This document shows positions 41,931 through 50,707 of a DNA stretch of 64,000 nucleotides, in pieces. The first letter of the stretch is position 1. Each line of letters begins with the position of its first letter. A program made the translations under genes and the position numbers. This stretch comes from Kribbella voronezhensis (GTDB taxonomy: Bacteria; Actinomycetota; Actinomycetes; Propionibacteriales; Kribbellaceae), in assembly GCF_004365175.1 (NCBI RefSeq), contig NZ_SOCE01000001.1:3727403-3791402 (forward strand), given 5' to 3'. The notes under the pieces were generated by a model. That model saw only the letters and a program-made list of their open reading frames with translations. It was not told the DNA's origin and did no database searches.

Positions 41931-42647
41931 ATGGCGAAGGTGGCGTTGGTGACGGGATCGGCCGCCGGCATCGGCGAGGCGACGGCCCGACGGCTGGCGG
42001 CCGAGGGGATGACCGTGGTCGTGCACTCGCGGACCAGCCGGGCAGCCGGCGAGGCGCTCGCGGCGGAACTCGGCGGCACCTACCTGCAGGCAGACCTGGA
42101 GAACGACTCCGAGGCCGCCGACCTGGTCCCACGAGCGTTGGCGGAGCACGGGCGACTCGACGTACTGGTCAACAACGCGGGCATCAGTTGGCCCGTCCCG
42201 CACGCAGACCTTGACGGCCTGACCGCTGGCGACTGGCGGCGCCTGCTCGACGTGAACTTGATAGCACCATGGCTGCTCTGTACTGCGGCATTGCCGGCGC
42301 TCCGCGAATCACACGGCTCGATCGTCAACGTGACGAGCCACGCGGGCGTGCGGCCGAAGGGGAGTTCGATCGCGTACGCCGCCAGCAAGGCCGCGCTGAA
42401 CCACGTCACCAAGCTGCTCGCGGCCGCGCTCGGACCCGACGTCCGGGTGAATGCGGTCGCGCCCGGTCTGGTGGATACCGCGATGACTGCTTCTTGGACC
42501 GACGCGCAGGAGCTGTGGAAAACCGCGAGTCCGATGCGGCGCGCGGCGCAGCCTTCGGACGTGGCCGAGCTGATCGCCGCGATCGTCGCCCATCGCTATC
42601 TGACCGGCGAGGTGATCCTGCTCGACGGCGGGCTGAACCTGCGCTGA
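41931..42647 (+). CDS. SDR family oxidoreductase
   Basis: A 238-residue classical short-chain dehydrogenase. The cofactor motif is VTGSAAGIGEATARR, with NNAGIS, the catalytic Ser near NVTSHAG and YAASK (Tyr and Lys); AVAPGLVDTAM and the C-terminal GEVILLDGG are FabG-like. An Arg-rich segment after the second strand (HSRTSRAAGE) suggests NADPH. The substrate is unknown. It is likely regulated by the upstream TetR. Confidence 0.92.
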   Translation: MAKVALVTGSAAGIGEATARRLAAEGMTVVVHSRTSRAAGEALAAELGGTYLQADLENDSEAADLVPRALAEHGRLDVLVNNAGISWPVPHADLDGLTAGDWRRLLDVNLIAPWLLCTAALPALRESHGSIVNVTSHAGVRPKGSSIAYAASKAALNHVTKLLAAALGPDVRVNAVAPGLVDTAMTASWTDAQELWKTASPMRRAAQPSDVAELIAAIVAHRYLTGEVILLDGGLNLR

Positions 42648-42669
42648 GAGTTTTGTCGGCGGCGGCTTC

Positions 42670-42675
42670 TACGCT
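42670..42675 (+). promoter_or_regulatory. -10 box of a leaderless promoter for the second MFS gene
   Basis: TACGCT lies six bases before the ATG at 42682. Confidence 0.45.
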
Positions 42676-42681
42676 CGGGCG

Positions 42682-43896
42682 ATGCCGTCATCGCTGGGTC
42701 CCGACTTCAGGCGGTTGTGGACCGCCAACGCCGTCAGCGCTCTGGGGAGCGGGATCGGGTCCGGCGCGTTGCCGCTGGTCGCCGTGCTGGCGCTCGACGC
42801 GAGTACGTTCCAGGTCGCGTTGCTCGCCGCGCTGTCGGCGCTGGCCGGTGCGGCGATCGCGCTGCCGACGGGCTCGTTCATCGAGCAGCGGCACAAGCGG
42901 CCCGTGATGATCGCGGCCGACCTGACCCGTTTCGTCGCGCTGGCGAGCGTCCCGGTCGCGGCCGCCTTCGACCTCCTCACCTACGTGCAGTTGTGTGTCG
43001 TCGGCGTGCTGCAGGCCGGGGCCTTGATCGTGTTCAACTCTGCCAGCGGCGCGCACCTCAAGGCTCTGGTCCCGGCCGACGGCCGGTCCGAGGCGAACAG
43101 CCGGTTCGAAGCGACGTACTGGACCTCGCTGAGCGTCGGTCCGCCGATCGGCGGCGCGCTCGTCGGCCTGGTGGGGGCGACCGTGACACTGGGCGTGGAC
43201 GCGGTGTCGTTCCTGCTGTCCGCGATCGGGATCGGCCGGATCCGCCGGCCCGAGCCGGTGCCGGAGCGATTGCCCACCCGGCCGAATCTCGGGTCGGGCT
43301 GGAAGTACATCCTCGAGCACCGCGGGCTGCGCGCGTTGTTCTGGAACTCGCAACTGTTCGGCGGCCCCGTGATGATGACCTCGCCACTGCTCGCCGTACT
43401 GATGCTGCGCGACCTGGGCATGAAGCCGTGGCAGTACGGCGTGGCGCTCGGCGTGCCCTGCCTCGGCGGCGTGATCGGCGCCCGGCTCGCGCCGCCGCTG
43501 ACCCGCCGCTTCGGGCTGCACCGGATGCTGATCGTCTTCGGTGTACTCCGCACGCCGTGGTTGCTGTTGTTGCCCTTGGCAACGCCCGGTACCGGCGGGC
43601 TGGTGCTGATCGTGCTGGTCGAGACCGGGCTGCTGATCGCGGCCGGCGCCTTCAACCCGTCGTTCACGACCTACCGGATGGAGGCGACCGAGGACGGCTT
43701 CATGGCGCGCGTGCAGACGTCCTGGGCGATCACCTCCCGCACGGTCCAGCCCGCCTTCATGGCCGCGGGCGGCGTACTGGCCGGCCTCACCAGCCTGCGC
43801 GCGACGCTCGTCGTCGCAGGCGCTCTGTGCCTGGTGAGCGCCTTCGTCCTCCCCTGGAAGTCAGCCGAACCGGCACCGCTACCCCTGCCCGCCTGA
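42682..43896 (+). CDS. MFS transporter (MFS_3 exporter type)
   Basis: A 404-residue major facilitator with twelve predicted membrane segments. FRRLWTANAVSALGSGIGSGALPLVAVL opens the protein as in macrolide/enterobactin exporters, and IEQRHKRPVMIAADLTRF is the loop 2-3 motif. It probably exports a hydrophobic compound. The start is set by a -10 box six bases before the ATG. It ends ten bases from the convergent Nudix gene. Confidence 0.9.
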   Translation: MPSSLGPDFRRLWTANAVSALGSGIGSGALPLVAVLALDASTFQVALLAALSALAGAAIALPTGSFIEQRHKRPVMIAADLTRFVALASVPVAAAFDLLTYVQLCVVGVLQAGALIVFNSASGAHLKALVPADGRSEANSRFEATYWTSLSVGPPIGGALVGLVGATVTLGVDAVSFLLSAIGIGRIRRPEPVPERLPTRPNLGSGWKYILEHRGLRALFWNSQLFGGPVMMTSPLLAVLMLRDLGMKPWQYGVALGVPCLGGVIGARLAPPLTRRFGLHRMLIVFGVLRTPWLLLLPLATPGTGGLVLIVLVETGLLIAAGAFNPSFTTYRMEATEDGFMARVQTSWAITSRTVQPAFMAAGGVLAGLTSLRATLVVAGALCLVSAFVLPWKSAEPAPLPLPA

Positions 43897-43906
43897 TCGG
43901 CAGTTG

Positions 43907-44446
43907 CTAGACCAGGTCCATCGCCATGGCGAGTCTGACCAGGTCGGCCATCAAGCCGTCGTTGTCGTTCTCCTCGTCGAGGAACGCGATCGCTTTCTCC
44001 GGCGGGAGCACCAGTACTTCGACCACCTGCTCGCCGTCGGGCGGATTGGTCGGCTCCCGGTCGACCACGACATCGGCGACCACATTGATCCAGTACGACA
44101 CGGGGTGCGGCAGATGGTCGCGGTACGGCGCCGGTCGGCGATGGTCGGCCCGGTGCCCACCGAGCCAGGTCAGCGAGCCGGTGATCCGTGCGCCGGCCTC
44201 CTCGAGCAGTTCGCGGCGCGCGGTCTCCTCGATCGGCTCATCGGGTTCGCGGGTGCCGCCGGGCAGGAAGCGCCAGCCGAGATCGTTGCGGCAGACGACG
44301 ATCCCGCCTTCGGCGCGGGCGACCACGTGCACATTGCTGATCAACTCGTCCGGCGGTTCCTCCAGTGTGAACTGGGTGTCGAGCTCTCCCCAGTGCCAGA
44401 ACGCCGGCGCGAACAACTCAGGAAACCGCTCCGCCCAGGTCTGCAT
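43907..44446 (-). CDS. Nudix hydrolase
   Basis: A 179-residue Nudix protein. The box is complete (Gly64, Glu70, then RELLEEAGA at 78-86: G-x5-E-x7-REUxEExGU). An N-terminal extension MQTWAERFPELFAPAFWHWG precedes the domain. It hydrolyses a nucleoside diphosphate derivative, identity unknown. GGGAAG and GGAG precede the ATG at 44446. It is divergent from a small membrane-protein gene across 36 bases. Confidence 0.9.
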   Translation of the reverse strand: MQTWAERFPELFAPAFWHWGELDTQFTLEEPPDELISNVHVVARAEGGIVVCRNDLGWRFLPGGTREPDEPIEETARRELLEEAGARITGSLTWLGGHRADHRRPAPYRDHLPHPVSYWINVVADVVVDREPTNPPDGEQVVEVLVLPPEKAIAFLDEENDNDGLMADLVRLAMAMDLV

Positions 44447-44469
44447 ACTCCATCTTCCCTTACCTGCGG

Positions 44470-44475
44470 TACCGT
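44470..44475 (+). promoter_or_regulatory. -10 box of a leaderless promoter for the small membrane protein
   Basis: TACCGT lies seven bases before the ATG at 44483. Confidence 0.4.
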
Positions 44476-44482
44476 CCGCCCC

Positions 44483-44857
44483 ATGGCGGCCCCCCAGTCA
44501 CGCACCCACCTCTACTGGGCCTGCGCCGTACTCAGCGCGCTGACTCTGCTGTTCCTGCTGGCCAAAGTCACCGGCCCAGCCACCTTCAACACCCTCGCCT
44601 GGACAGGCGCCGCCCTCGCAGCTCTCTCGACCCTGGCGCTCGTCACCCTGTACACCGCCTGCGCCCTAGGCCGCGCCCACCTGTCGACCCCAGTCGGGAG
44701 ATTCACCCTCTTCCAACTCTCGGTAGCCCCCTTGGTGATCGCCCTGGCCTCAGCCGCCACCCTCCCGGACCACTACACCGGCACCCTGGCCCTCCTACTT
44801 CCCTGGGGCATCACCTACTGGCTCCACAACCTCCCCGAAAAACCCGCAGACCAGTAG
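44483..44857 (+). CDS. small four-helix membrane protein, unrecognised
   Basis: A 124-residue protein with four hydrophobic segments at about 11-28, 35-62, 73-93 and 98-115 and a short cytoplasmic tail. I do not recognise the family. The ATG at 44483 is supported by TACCGT seven bases upstream and by good hydropathy from that point; the longer reading frame to the left overlaps the Nudix gene and is discarded. The following 238 bases (44858-45095) show no gene or clear signal to me. Confidence 0.65.
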   Translation: MAAPQSRTHLYWACAVLSALTLLFLLAKVTGPATFNTLAWTGAALAALSTLALVTLYTACALGRAHLSTPVGRFTLFQLSVAPLVIALASAATLPDHYTGTLALLLPWGITYWLHNLPEKPADQ

Positions 44858-45095
44858 CCGCCGCCCCACGCCTACACCAAGCCTGCTGCTCTCGAACGGC
44901 GACCGCAGTTCAACGCGGGCGAACGCCGCCCAGGAGCCGGAGCCGCCACCCAGGAGCCGCGCGCTCCCCACGCCGCCCCCGCAGTAACCGGCCCCCGCGC
45001 ACGTCACCGGCGACGGCGGCGTCAGCCAGCTACTTCGCCTTCCCTGACCCGCACCTCCACGCGACCTGCAGCCGCGGTAGCGCTCGTAGTACCGG

Positions 45096-45899
45096 TTAGT
45101 TCAGGTGGGCGCGGAGGTAGTCGATGTCGGCCTTCTGGCCGTGGTCGGCGTTCGGGGTTTCGACGACGACCGGTGCGCCGGCGGCTTTGACGACCGCGAC
45201 GATCTGAGCCGGGTCGATCTCGCCCTCTTCGAAGTTGCTGTGCCGGTCCGCGCCCGAGCCGAAGGCGTCTCGCGATCCGTTGGCGTGGACGAGGTCGATC
45301 CGCCCGGTGATCGCCAGCACCTTCTCGACGACGGAGTCGAGTTCCTCGCCGCCGGCGTGGAAGTGGCAGGTGTCCAGGCAGAAGCCGACGTTGGCGAGGT
45401 TGTCGTTGCCCGAGTCCTGCACGGCCTCCCACAGCCGCGCGATCCGGTCCAGTTGCCGCGCCATCGCGTTGTCGCCGCCGGCCGTGTTCTCGATCAGCAG
45501 CGGCACCGGCAGTTCGGCCCGCTCGATGCACTTGCGCCAGTTGTCGAAGCCGGTCTCCGGGTCGTCACCCTTGCCGACGTGACCGCCGTGCACGATGACA
45601 CCCTTGACGCCGACCTCGGCCGCCTTGTCCAGCGTCTGCTGCAGCAGCTTGCGACTGGGAATCCGGATCCGGTTGTTCAGCGTCGCGACGTTCAGCACGT
45701 ACGGCGCGTGGACGTAGAGGTCGATCCCGTCCGCGGCCGCCCGCTCCCGCAGCGCGTCGGCCCCGTCGGCGTACGACACCTTCGGGCCCTTCCAGCCCTG
45801 CGGGTCGCCCAGGAAGAACTGGACCAGGTCCGCACCCCGGTCCGCGGCCTCCGCCAGCGGGTCCTCCTGATCGACGTGCGCACCAAGTTTGAAGCTCAT
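45096..45899 (-). CDS. nfo: deoxyribonuclease IV (AP endonuclease)
   Basis: A 267-residue TIM-barrel endonuclease IV that cuts 5' of abasic sites in base-excision repair. Metal-site motifs in order: LGAHVDQED, VHAPYVLNVA, VIVHGGHVGKG, LLIENTAGG, GFCLDTCHFHAGG, LVHANGSRDAFGSGADRH and VVVETP. Length is normal. The ATG at 45899 has TAGGGT six bases upstream, so the mRNA is probably leaderless. Confidence 0.94.
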   Translation of the reverse strand: MSFKLGAHVDQEDPLAEAADRGADLVQFFLGDPQGWKGPKVSYADGADALRERAAADGIDLYVHAPYVLNVATLNNRIRIPSRKLLQQTLDKAAEVGVKGVIVHGGHVGKGDDPETGFDNWRKCIERAELPVPLLIENTAGGDNAMARQLDRIARLWEAVQDSGNDNLANVGFCLDTCHFHAGGEELDSVVEKVLAITGRIDLVHANGSRDAFGSGADRHSNFEEGEIDPAQIVAVVKAAGAPVVVETPNADHGQKADIDYLRAHLN

Positions 45900-45905
45900 G
45901 CCGTC

Positions 45906-45911
45906 ACCCTA
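45906..45911 (-). promoter_or_regulatory. -10 box of a leaderless promoter for nfo
   Basis: TAGGGT on the minus strand, six bases before the nfo ATG. Confidence 0.5.
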
Positions 45912-45942
45912 TGACCGCCCGCCGACAGTTTCCCAACCCGCC

Positions 45943-46449
45943 TCAGCCACCCTGACCCCAGCCTTTCGACCGCGTCACCGGCCGGGCGTCCGTGACCGGT
46001 TGCTGCACCGGCCGCCCCTCGAACTCGGTCGACAGCACCACATGCGTGTTGATCTCGCCGTGCTCACCCAGCCGCTCGAACAGCCCCTCCAGATGCCGCA
46101 TCGAAGCGACCCGGACGCGCAGCATCGTGCAGGAGTTGCCACTGAGCTTGTGGATCTCCAGTACTTCGGGGAAGTCCTCGGCGCGGGTCGTCTTGAGCAG
46201 GCACCGCCCGGTGGTACACCGCATCTGCACGAACGCCGCCAACGGCTGCCCCGCCCGAGCCGGGTCGACCTGAGCCCGGTAGCCCACGATCACCCCGGAC
46301 TCCTCCAGCCGCCGCACCCGGTCGGCGACGGCCGGCGGCGACAGGTTCACCCGCTTGCCGAGCTGGTTGTACGAGAGCCGCCCGTCGGCCTGCAGTTCGG
46401 ACAAGATCTGCCAATCGGTCTGATCCAGCTCGCGCTCCTGAAAGGTCAT
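45943..46449 (-). CDS. Lrp/AsnC family transcriptional regulator
   Basis: A 168-residue Lrp protein. The helix-turn-helix is LSYNQLGKRVNLSPPAVADRVRRLEESGVI, followed by the RAM ligand domain (PLAAFVQMRC...). An extra ~25-residue C-terminal tail (PVTDARPVTRSKGWGQGG) follows the domain. The start at 46449 is the first Met before the helix-turn-helix; the longer frame is shadow of the divergent MFS gene. It probably regulates that MFS gene, 94 bases away. Confidence 0.9.
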   Translation of the reverse strand: MTFQERELDQTDWQILSELQADGRLSYNQLGKRVNLSPPAVADRVRRLEESGVIVGYRAQVDPARAGQPLAAFVQMRCTTGRCLLKTTRAEDFPEVLEIHKLSGNSCTMLRVRVASMRHLEGLFERLGEHGEINTHVVLSTEFEGRPVQQPVTDARPVTRSKGWGQGG

Positions 46450-46530
46450 ACCGCCAGAACACCTTTCAGTCCGAAGCTCCGCAAGGCCTGACGCCTTACT
46501 TCCCGCCTTCAAGACCGACTCGGACCTTCC

Positions 46531-46536
46531 TAGCGT
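46531..46536 (+). promoter_or_regulatory. -10 box of a leaderless promoter for the third MFS gene
   Basis: TAGCGT lies seven bases before the ATG at 46544. Confidence 0.45.
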
Positions 46537-46543
46537 TGAAGGC

Positions 46544-47905
46544 ATGCTGATTCCCGTCGTTCTCGCCGCCGCCCTGATGAATGCCGCGATGGTCGCCGCC
46601 AGTGCGGTCAGCACCATCCTGATCGCCGACCAACTTGCTCCCGCGCTGGCCGGACTGCCGAACACAGCAGGAGTCCTCGGTACTGCGGCAGGTGCTGTCG
46701 TCGTCGGTCGCTGGAGCGCGCGACTCGGCCGAGCACAGGCCCTCCGCACCGGCTACGGAATCGCCGTAGCCGGGGGAGCTCTCACAGTCCTGGCCGCTGT
46801 CGGAGCGCCGGTCGCCCTGCTCTTCCTCGGCATGTTCCTGCTCGGCACCGGCAACGCAGCAAGCCTCCTGTCCCGGTACGCCGCTGCTGAAGCCGTCAGC
46901 CCTGCTCGTCGAGCAGCCGCCATGAGCACAGTCGTCTGGGCCGGTACTGCGGGTGCAGCAGGTGGCCCGTTCCTCCTGGAGCCGGCCAAGTCGTTCGCCG
47001 AGTCCGCTGGCCTACCGGCACTCTGCGGCCCGTTCCTCCTCGCCGTAACCACCGCCTTCGCCGCCCTCCTCGCCGCCGGCAAGATCCGGCCCACCCCCGC
47101 ACACGGCGCCGGCACCGAGCCCGCGCCGCGCAGTACAGGGGTGGAGCCCTCGCCACGCGGTACGGACACGGAGCCGGTGTCACCCAGTGCGGCGGTGGAG
47201 ACGGCGCCACGTAGTACGGCGGTTGAACCGGCGCCACGCAGTACGGGGATTGGGGCGGCGTCGCGTAGTACGGCGTTGGTGGCGGCTGGGGTGATGTTGG
47301 TGGGGCAGTTGGTGATGGTGGCGTTGATGACCTCGGTGCCGGTGCACGCGCATCACCACGGGCAAGGGCTCGGCGTACTCGGGCTGATGCTGTCGGCGCA
47401 CACGCTCGGCATGTTCGCGCTGGCTCCGGTCACCGGCTGGTGGATCGACAGAGCCGGGCCGAAGCCGACGATCCTCGCAGGACTCGCGACCGTCACCGTC
47501 TCCGCCTTGGTCATAGCCGGCCCAGCCGGGATGGCGTTCACCCCCGGCCTCTTCCTTCTCGGCTACGGCTGGAACCTCTGCTACCTCGGCGGCAGCGCAC
47601 TGTTGAGCAGCGCGGCTGCAGACAGTCCTGCTGCCCGCGCGAAGCTGGAGAGCAAGGCAGAGGCCTGGGTCTGGGCTGTCTCCGCCCTGGCCACTGCCGC
47701 CTCGACGCTGCTGTTCGCAGCAGGCGGCTTCATGCTTCTGTCCGGTGTCTCGATCGCGCTGGCCGTACCGACGCTGGTCGCCGTGCTGACCTACCGCCCA
47801 GGCTCACCGCGAGCAGTCACTAGCCTTGCTGGATGCCAGCAACAGAAAGCTTCCGTGCCTTGCAGCCCGGACCTGTCCGGGTCGACGACGAGACCTGGAC
47901 TCTGA
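46544..47905 (+). CDS. MFS transporter with a repeat-bearing central loop
   Basis: A 453-residue major facilitator. Twelve hydrophobic segments are split by a cytoplasmic loop at about residues 185-245 made of degenerate 9-12-residue units (VEPAPRSTG-like), which is longer than usual. It has a His-rich turn PVHAHHHGQG after helix 7. The gene is divergent from an Lrp regulator and has its own -10 box. Its last 73 bases run into the DUF4241 gene in another frame, giving a Ser/Cys-rich tail (CQQQKASVPCSPDLSGSTTRPG) that looks non-native, so the original stop may have been lost. Confidence 0.85.
   Translation: MLIPVVLAAALMNAAMVAASAVSTILIADQLAPALAGLPNTAGVLGTAAGAVVVGRWSARLGRAQALRTGYGIAVAGGALTVLAAVGAPVALLFLGMFLLGTGNAASLLSRYAAAEAVSPARRAAAMSTVVWAGTAGAAGGPFLLEPAKSFAESAGLPALCGPFLLAVTTAFAALLAAGKIRPTPAHGAGTEPAPRSTGVEPSPRGTDTEPVSPSAAVETAPRSTAVEPAPRSTGIGAASRSTALVAAGVMLVGQLVMVALMTSVPVHAHHHGQGLGVLGLMLSAHTLGMFALAPVTGWWIDRAGPKPTILAGLATVTVSALVIAGPAGMAFTPGLFLLGYGWNLCYLGGSALLSSAAADSPAARAKLESKAEAWVWAVSALATAASTLLFAAGGFMLLSGVSIALAVPTLVAVLTYRPGSPRAVTSLAGCQQQKASVPCSPDLSGSTTRPGL
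47107..47276 (+). repeat. degenerate tandem repeat in the MFS central loop
   Basis: Five or six imperfect units built around CCACGCAGTACGG encode (V/T)EPAPRST(G/A) peptides. They also carry several copies of the CGCAGTAC octamer. Confidence 0.6.
47821..47826 (+). promoter_or_regulatory. -10 box of a leaderless promoter for the DUF4241 gene
   Basis: TAGCCT lies six bases before the ATG at 47833, inside the 3' end of the MFS reading frame. Confidence 0.45.
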
Positions 47906-48507
47906 CCGTCCACGACCTCGGCGTACTGCGGGTGCCCAGCGGCAAGCTCGAGGCCAGTGACCCGTTCGTGAACCTCGGTGAGGGCCAGATCATCGACGTG
48001 CCGCCGGGCGACTACCCGGTCCGGGTGACGGTCGCGGACGTGTCCGACAAGCAGGACGGCAGCCACCTACGCGAGGCGTACCTCAGTGTCGTGCTGGCTG
48101 AGGGCGAGGTGGCGTCGGTGGGACCGGCCACGCGGGTTGCCGAGGAACTGCCGGCCGACGAGTACTGGGTCGTGCCGGTCGACGCCGGGACCGTAGGGTT
48201 CGCCGATGCCGACGCGATCCGGAGCGGGATGCCCGGGGACGACTGGTACGACGAGGTGTTCGACAACGGCAAGGACGACAGTTGGTTCGCGCTGATGGAC
48301 TCCGCGGAGCACCTGCGCGCGGGGTGCGCCAACATCGTGTTGCCGGCCGCGACGGCGGGGGAGAACGTCGTACTGGCCCATTCCGGCTGGGGTGACGGGG
48401 TGTATCCGATCCTCAGCACCCTGGATGCGACCGGGCGGTCGCTCGCGATCCACATCGACCTGCTCGTGGTCGGCGGCTCGGACTCCGACGACGCGCCGGA
48501 GGCCTGA
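47833..48507 (+). CDS. DUF4241 family protein
   Basis: A 224-residue cytoplasmic protein of DUF4241, function unknown. The family core is visible in the second half: EYWVVPVDAGTVGFADADAI, WYDEVFDNGKDDSWFALMD, GCANIVLP and HSGWGDGVYPI. It starts within the last 73 bases of the MFS gene in a different frame. It has a leaderless-type promoter. Several DUF4241 proteins sit near immunity-type genes in other genomes, but nothing here links it to one. Confidence 0.85.
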   Translation: MPATESFRALQPGPVRVDDETWTLTVHDLGVLRVPSGKLEASDPFVNLGEGQIIDVPPGDYPVRVTVADVSDKQDGSHLREAYLSVVLAEGEVASVGPATRVAEELPADEYWVVPVDAGTVGFADADAIRSGMPGDDWYDEVFDNGKDDSWFALMDSAEHLRAGCANIVLPAATAGENVVLAHSGWGDGVYPILSTLDATGRSLAIHIDLLVVGGSDSDDAPEA

Positions 48508-48570
48508 AAGCAGTCCCGCTGAGCCTGAGCAGACCTGTGGATAGTGGTCAAGAGCACGTCCGGACGCTGG

Positions 48571-48709
48571 TATTCTGTCAGTGTTGGCCCGGTCCTTCGA
48601 CCGGGCTTACTGCTTGAGCCGACGGCGATTGTCGGCGAGAGCGCACCGCATCGCCCTCCTGCCACGGAGAGACCGTGGCCGCCAAGTCCGAAGGAGGTGG
48701 AGTTCGCGC
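48571..48709 (+). promoter_or_regulatory. promoter and structured leader of the rpsF operon
   Basis: TATTCT at 48571-48576 is a good -10 with TCAAGA 17 bases before it. The ~130-base leader folds into at least three hairpins: 48587-48606 (GCCCGGTC with its complement, CTTC loop), one with GCCGAC/GTCGGC arms near 48617-48636, and one with CCACGG/CCGTGG arms near 48662-48678. Bacterial rpsF leaders often bind the S6:S18 complex for feedback; whether this one does is not shown. Confidence 0.5.
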
Positions 48710-49000
48710 ATGCGTCGTTATGAAGTCATGGTGATCCTCGACCCTGAGCTCGAAGAGCGTACCGTCGAGCCGTCGCTGGACACGTACCTGAACATCGTCC
48801 GTAAGGAAGGTGGGACGGTCGAGAAGCTCGACATCTGGGGCCGCCGCAAGCTGGCCTACGACGTCAAGAAGAAGTCCGAAGGCATTTACGCCATCATCGA
48901 CCTGACTGCCGAGCCGGCAGTGGTGAAGGAACTCGACCGTCAGCTCACGCTGAACGAGTCGATCCTCCGCACGAAGGTCATCCGTCCGGACCAGCACTGA
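48710..49000 (+). CDS. rpsF: 30S ribosomal protein S6
   Basis: A 96-residue S6: [19 protein letters not shown] and the C-terminal [12 protein letters not shown] are typical. It binds S18 and 16S rRNA in the platform of the small subunit. AAGGAGGTGG precedes the ATG at 48710, an almost complete anti-16S match. It is the first gene of the canonical rpsF-ssb-rpsR-rplI operon. Confidence 0.97.
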   Translation: MRRYEVMVILDPELEERTVEPSLDTYLNIVRKEGGTVEKLDIWGRRKLAYDVKKKSEGIYAIIDLTAEPAVVKELDRQLTLNESILRTKVIRPDQH

Positions 49001-49090
49001 TCCCTGGGGTCGTCAAACAGCTTCAGTGTCGGTCCTGACCGCTATTGATAGCTGTAGACACAGACACACCCGAATGCAGGAGGAACGGCA

Positions 49091-49666
49091 ATGGCAGGCG
49101 AAACCGTCGTCACACTGGTCGGCAACCTTGTCGACGACCCTGAGCTCCGGTTCACGCCGTCCGGCGCGGCCGTCGCGAACTTCCGGATCGCGTCGACCCC
49201 GCGGACGTACGACCGGCAGTCAGGTGAATGGAAGGACGGCGAGTCGCTGTTCCTGAGTTGTTCCGTCTGGCGGCAGGCCGCGGAGAACGTGGCCGAGTCG
49301 CTGCAGCGCGGGATGCGCGTGATCGTGCAGGGCCGGCTCAAGTCCCGTTCGTACGACGACCGTGAGGGCAACAAGCGCACAGTCTTCGAGATCGACGTGG
49401 ACGAGGTCGGCCCGTCCCTGCGCAGCGCGACCGCCAAGGTCACCAAGGCCATGCGGTCCGGCCCTGGCGGCGGCGGTGGCGACTTCGGTGGTGGCGGTGG
49501 CGGGAACTCCGGTGGTGGTTTCGGTGGCGGCGGCGGCCAAGCCGGCGGCGCCCCGCAGAACGACCCCTGGGCGACCCCGCAGGGTGGGGGCGGCCAGTCC
49601 GCCCCGCAGAACGACCCCTGGGCAGGTCAGGGTGGCGGCGGCTCGATGGAAGAGCCTCCGTTCTGA
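49091..49666 (+). CDS. ssb: single-stranded DNA-binding protein
   Basis: A 191-residue SSB. The OB fold spans residues 1-110 ([38 protein letters not shown]). A Gly-rich linker follows, with PQNDPWA present twice, and the acidic tip MEEPPF recruits partner proteins. AGGAGG precedes the ATG. It is coupled with ribosomal genes as in most bacteria. It is the main chromosomal SSB for replication and repair. Confidence 0.96.
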   Translation: MAGETVVTLVGNLVDDPELRFTPSGAAVANFRIASTPRTYDRQSGEWKDGESLFLSCSVWRQAAENVAESLQRGMRVIVQGRLKSRSYDDREGNKRTVFEIDVDEVGPSLRSATAKVTKAMRSGPGGGGGDFGGGGGGNSGGGFGGGGGQAGGAPQNDPWATPQGGGGQSAPQNDPWAGQGGGGSMEEPPF

Positions 49667-49740
49667 TCCGCGGCAGGACAATTTTCCGAGTGACCATTCC
49701 GGCAGTAGCCGGGCTCTAGTAGTAGGAAGAGAGCACCACA

Positions 49741-49974
49741 ATGGCCAAGATCATTCGGAAGCCGAAGAAGAAGGTCTGCGGCTTCTGCAAGGACAAGGCA
49801 ACGTACGTCGATTACAAGGACACCGCGCTGCTGCGCAAGTTCATCTCCGACCGCGGCAAGATCCGCGCGCGCCGGGTGACGGGCAACTGCGTGCAGCACC
49901 AGCGCGACGTGGCCACCGCTATCAAGAACGCTCGCGAGGTGGCTCTGCTGCCTTACACGAGCACCGCTCGCTGA
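49741..49974 (+). CDS. rpsR: 30S ribosomal protein S18
   Basis: A 77-residue S18 starting [18 protein letters not shown]. It keeps a CXXC pair and a later NCVQH, so it is the zinc-binding (C+) form rather than the zinc-free paralogue some actinomycetes induce under zinc limitation. [24 protein letters not shown] is the rRNA-binding core. It pairs with S6 in the ribosome. Confidence 0.97.
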   Translation: MAKIIRKPKKKVCGFCKDKATYVDYKDTALLRKFISDRGKIRARRVTGNCVQHQRDVATAIKNAREVALLPYTSTAR

Positions 49975-49988
49975 GGGAGGTCTGAGAC

Positions 49989-50435
49989 ATGAAGCTCATC
50001 CTGGCGCAGGAGGTCGAGGGCCTCGGAGCCCCCGGCGACATCGTCGAGGTCAAGGACGGCTACGGCCGGAACTACCTCGTACCGCGTGGTCTGGCCATCG
50101 GCTGGACCCGTGGAGCCGAGAAGCAGATCCAGTCGATCAAGCGGGCGCGTGACGCCCGGGCGATCCAGGGCAAGGAGCACGCGAGCGAGGTCAAGAACCA
50201 GCTCGAGCAGCTCACTGTCTCGCTGGACGTGAAGGCCGGCGACACCGGCCGTCTGTTCGGCTCGGTCACCCCGGCGGACGTCGCCGGCGCGATCAAGTCG
50301 GCCGGCGGCCCGCTGCTCGAGAAGCGGGTCATCAACATCGGCTCGCCGATCAAGACCACCGGCAAGCACGCCGTGTCGGTCCAGCTGCACCCAGAGGTGG
50401 CCGCCACGGTCCGCCTCGAGGTCGTAGCAGTCTGA
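49989..50435 (+). CDS. rplI: 50S ribosomal protein L9
   Basis: A 148-residue L9: [34 protein letters not shown] is the N-terminal rRNA-binding domain, then a long connecting helix and the C-terminal domain ([16 protein letters not shown]). GGGAGG precedes the ATG. It is the last gene of the operon, followed by a strong hairpin. Confidence 0.97.
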   Translation: MKLILAQEVEGLGAPGDIVEVKDGYGRNYLVPRGLAIGWTRGAEKQIQSIKRARDARAIQGKEHASEVKNQLEQLTVSLDVKAGDTGRLFGSVTPADVAGAIKSAGGPLLEKRVINIGSPIKTTGKHAVSVQLHPEVAATVRLEVVAV

Positions 50436-50452
50436 CCCAGCACCACCAGCCC

Positions 50453-50479
50453 GGCCCGCTTCCTCTCCGGAAGCGGGCC
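50453..50479 (+). terminator. intrinsic terminator of the rpsF-rplI operon
   Basis: A perfect 11-base stem (GGCCCGCTTCC and its complement) with a five-base loop, 17 bases after the rplI stop. The remaining ~230 bases to 50707 show no gene that I can support. Confidence 0.85.
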
Positions 50480-50707
50480 GTTCTGCTGCCCTGCCCGGGC
50501 GCGTGGAAAGCAGCATCCCCCAGCGCTGGACCAGCCGGTACTACGTAACGCCAGCCACCCCGGCTGCTCGTCGTCTCGCCCGACGTCGTCCACCTCGAGC
50601 TCGCTCCCGCGATCCAGCCACCGTGCTCGCCGTCGCTCCGTCGCCTTGCTTGCCCGGCGAAAGAAGGTTGATTGCGGTCGGCGCGCGTGGGCCGCAGGAT
50701 TGGGCCG

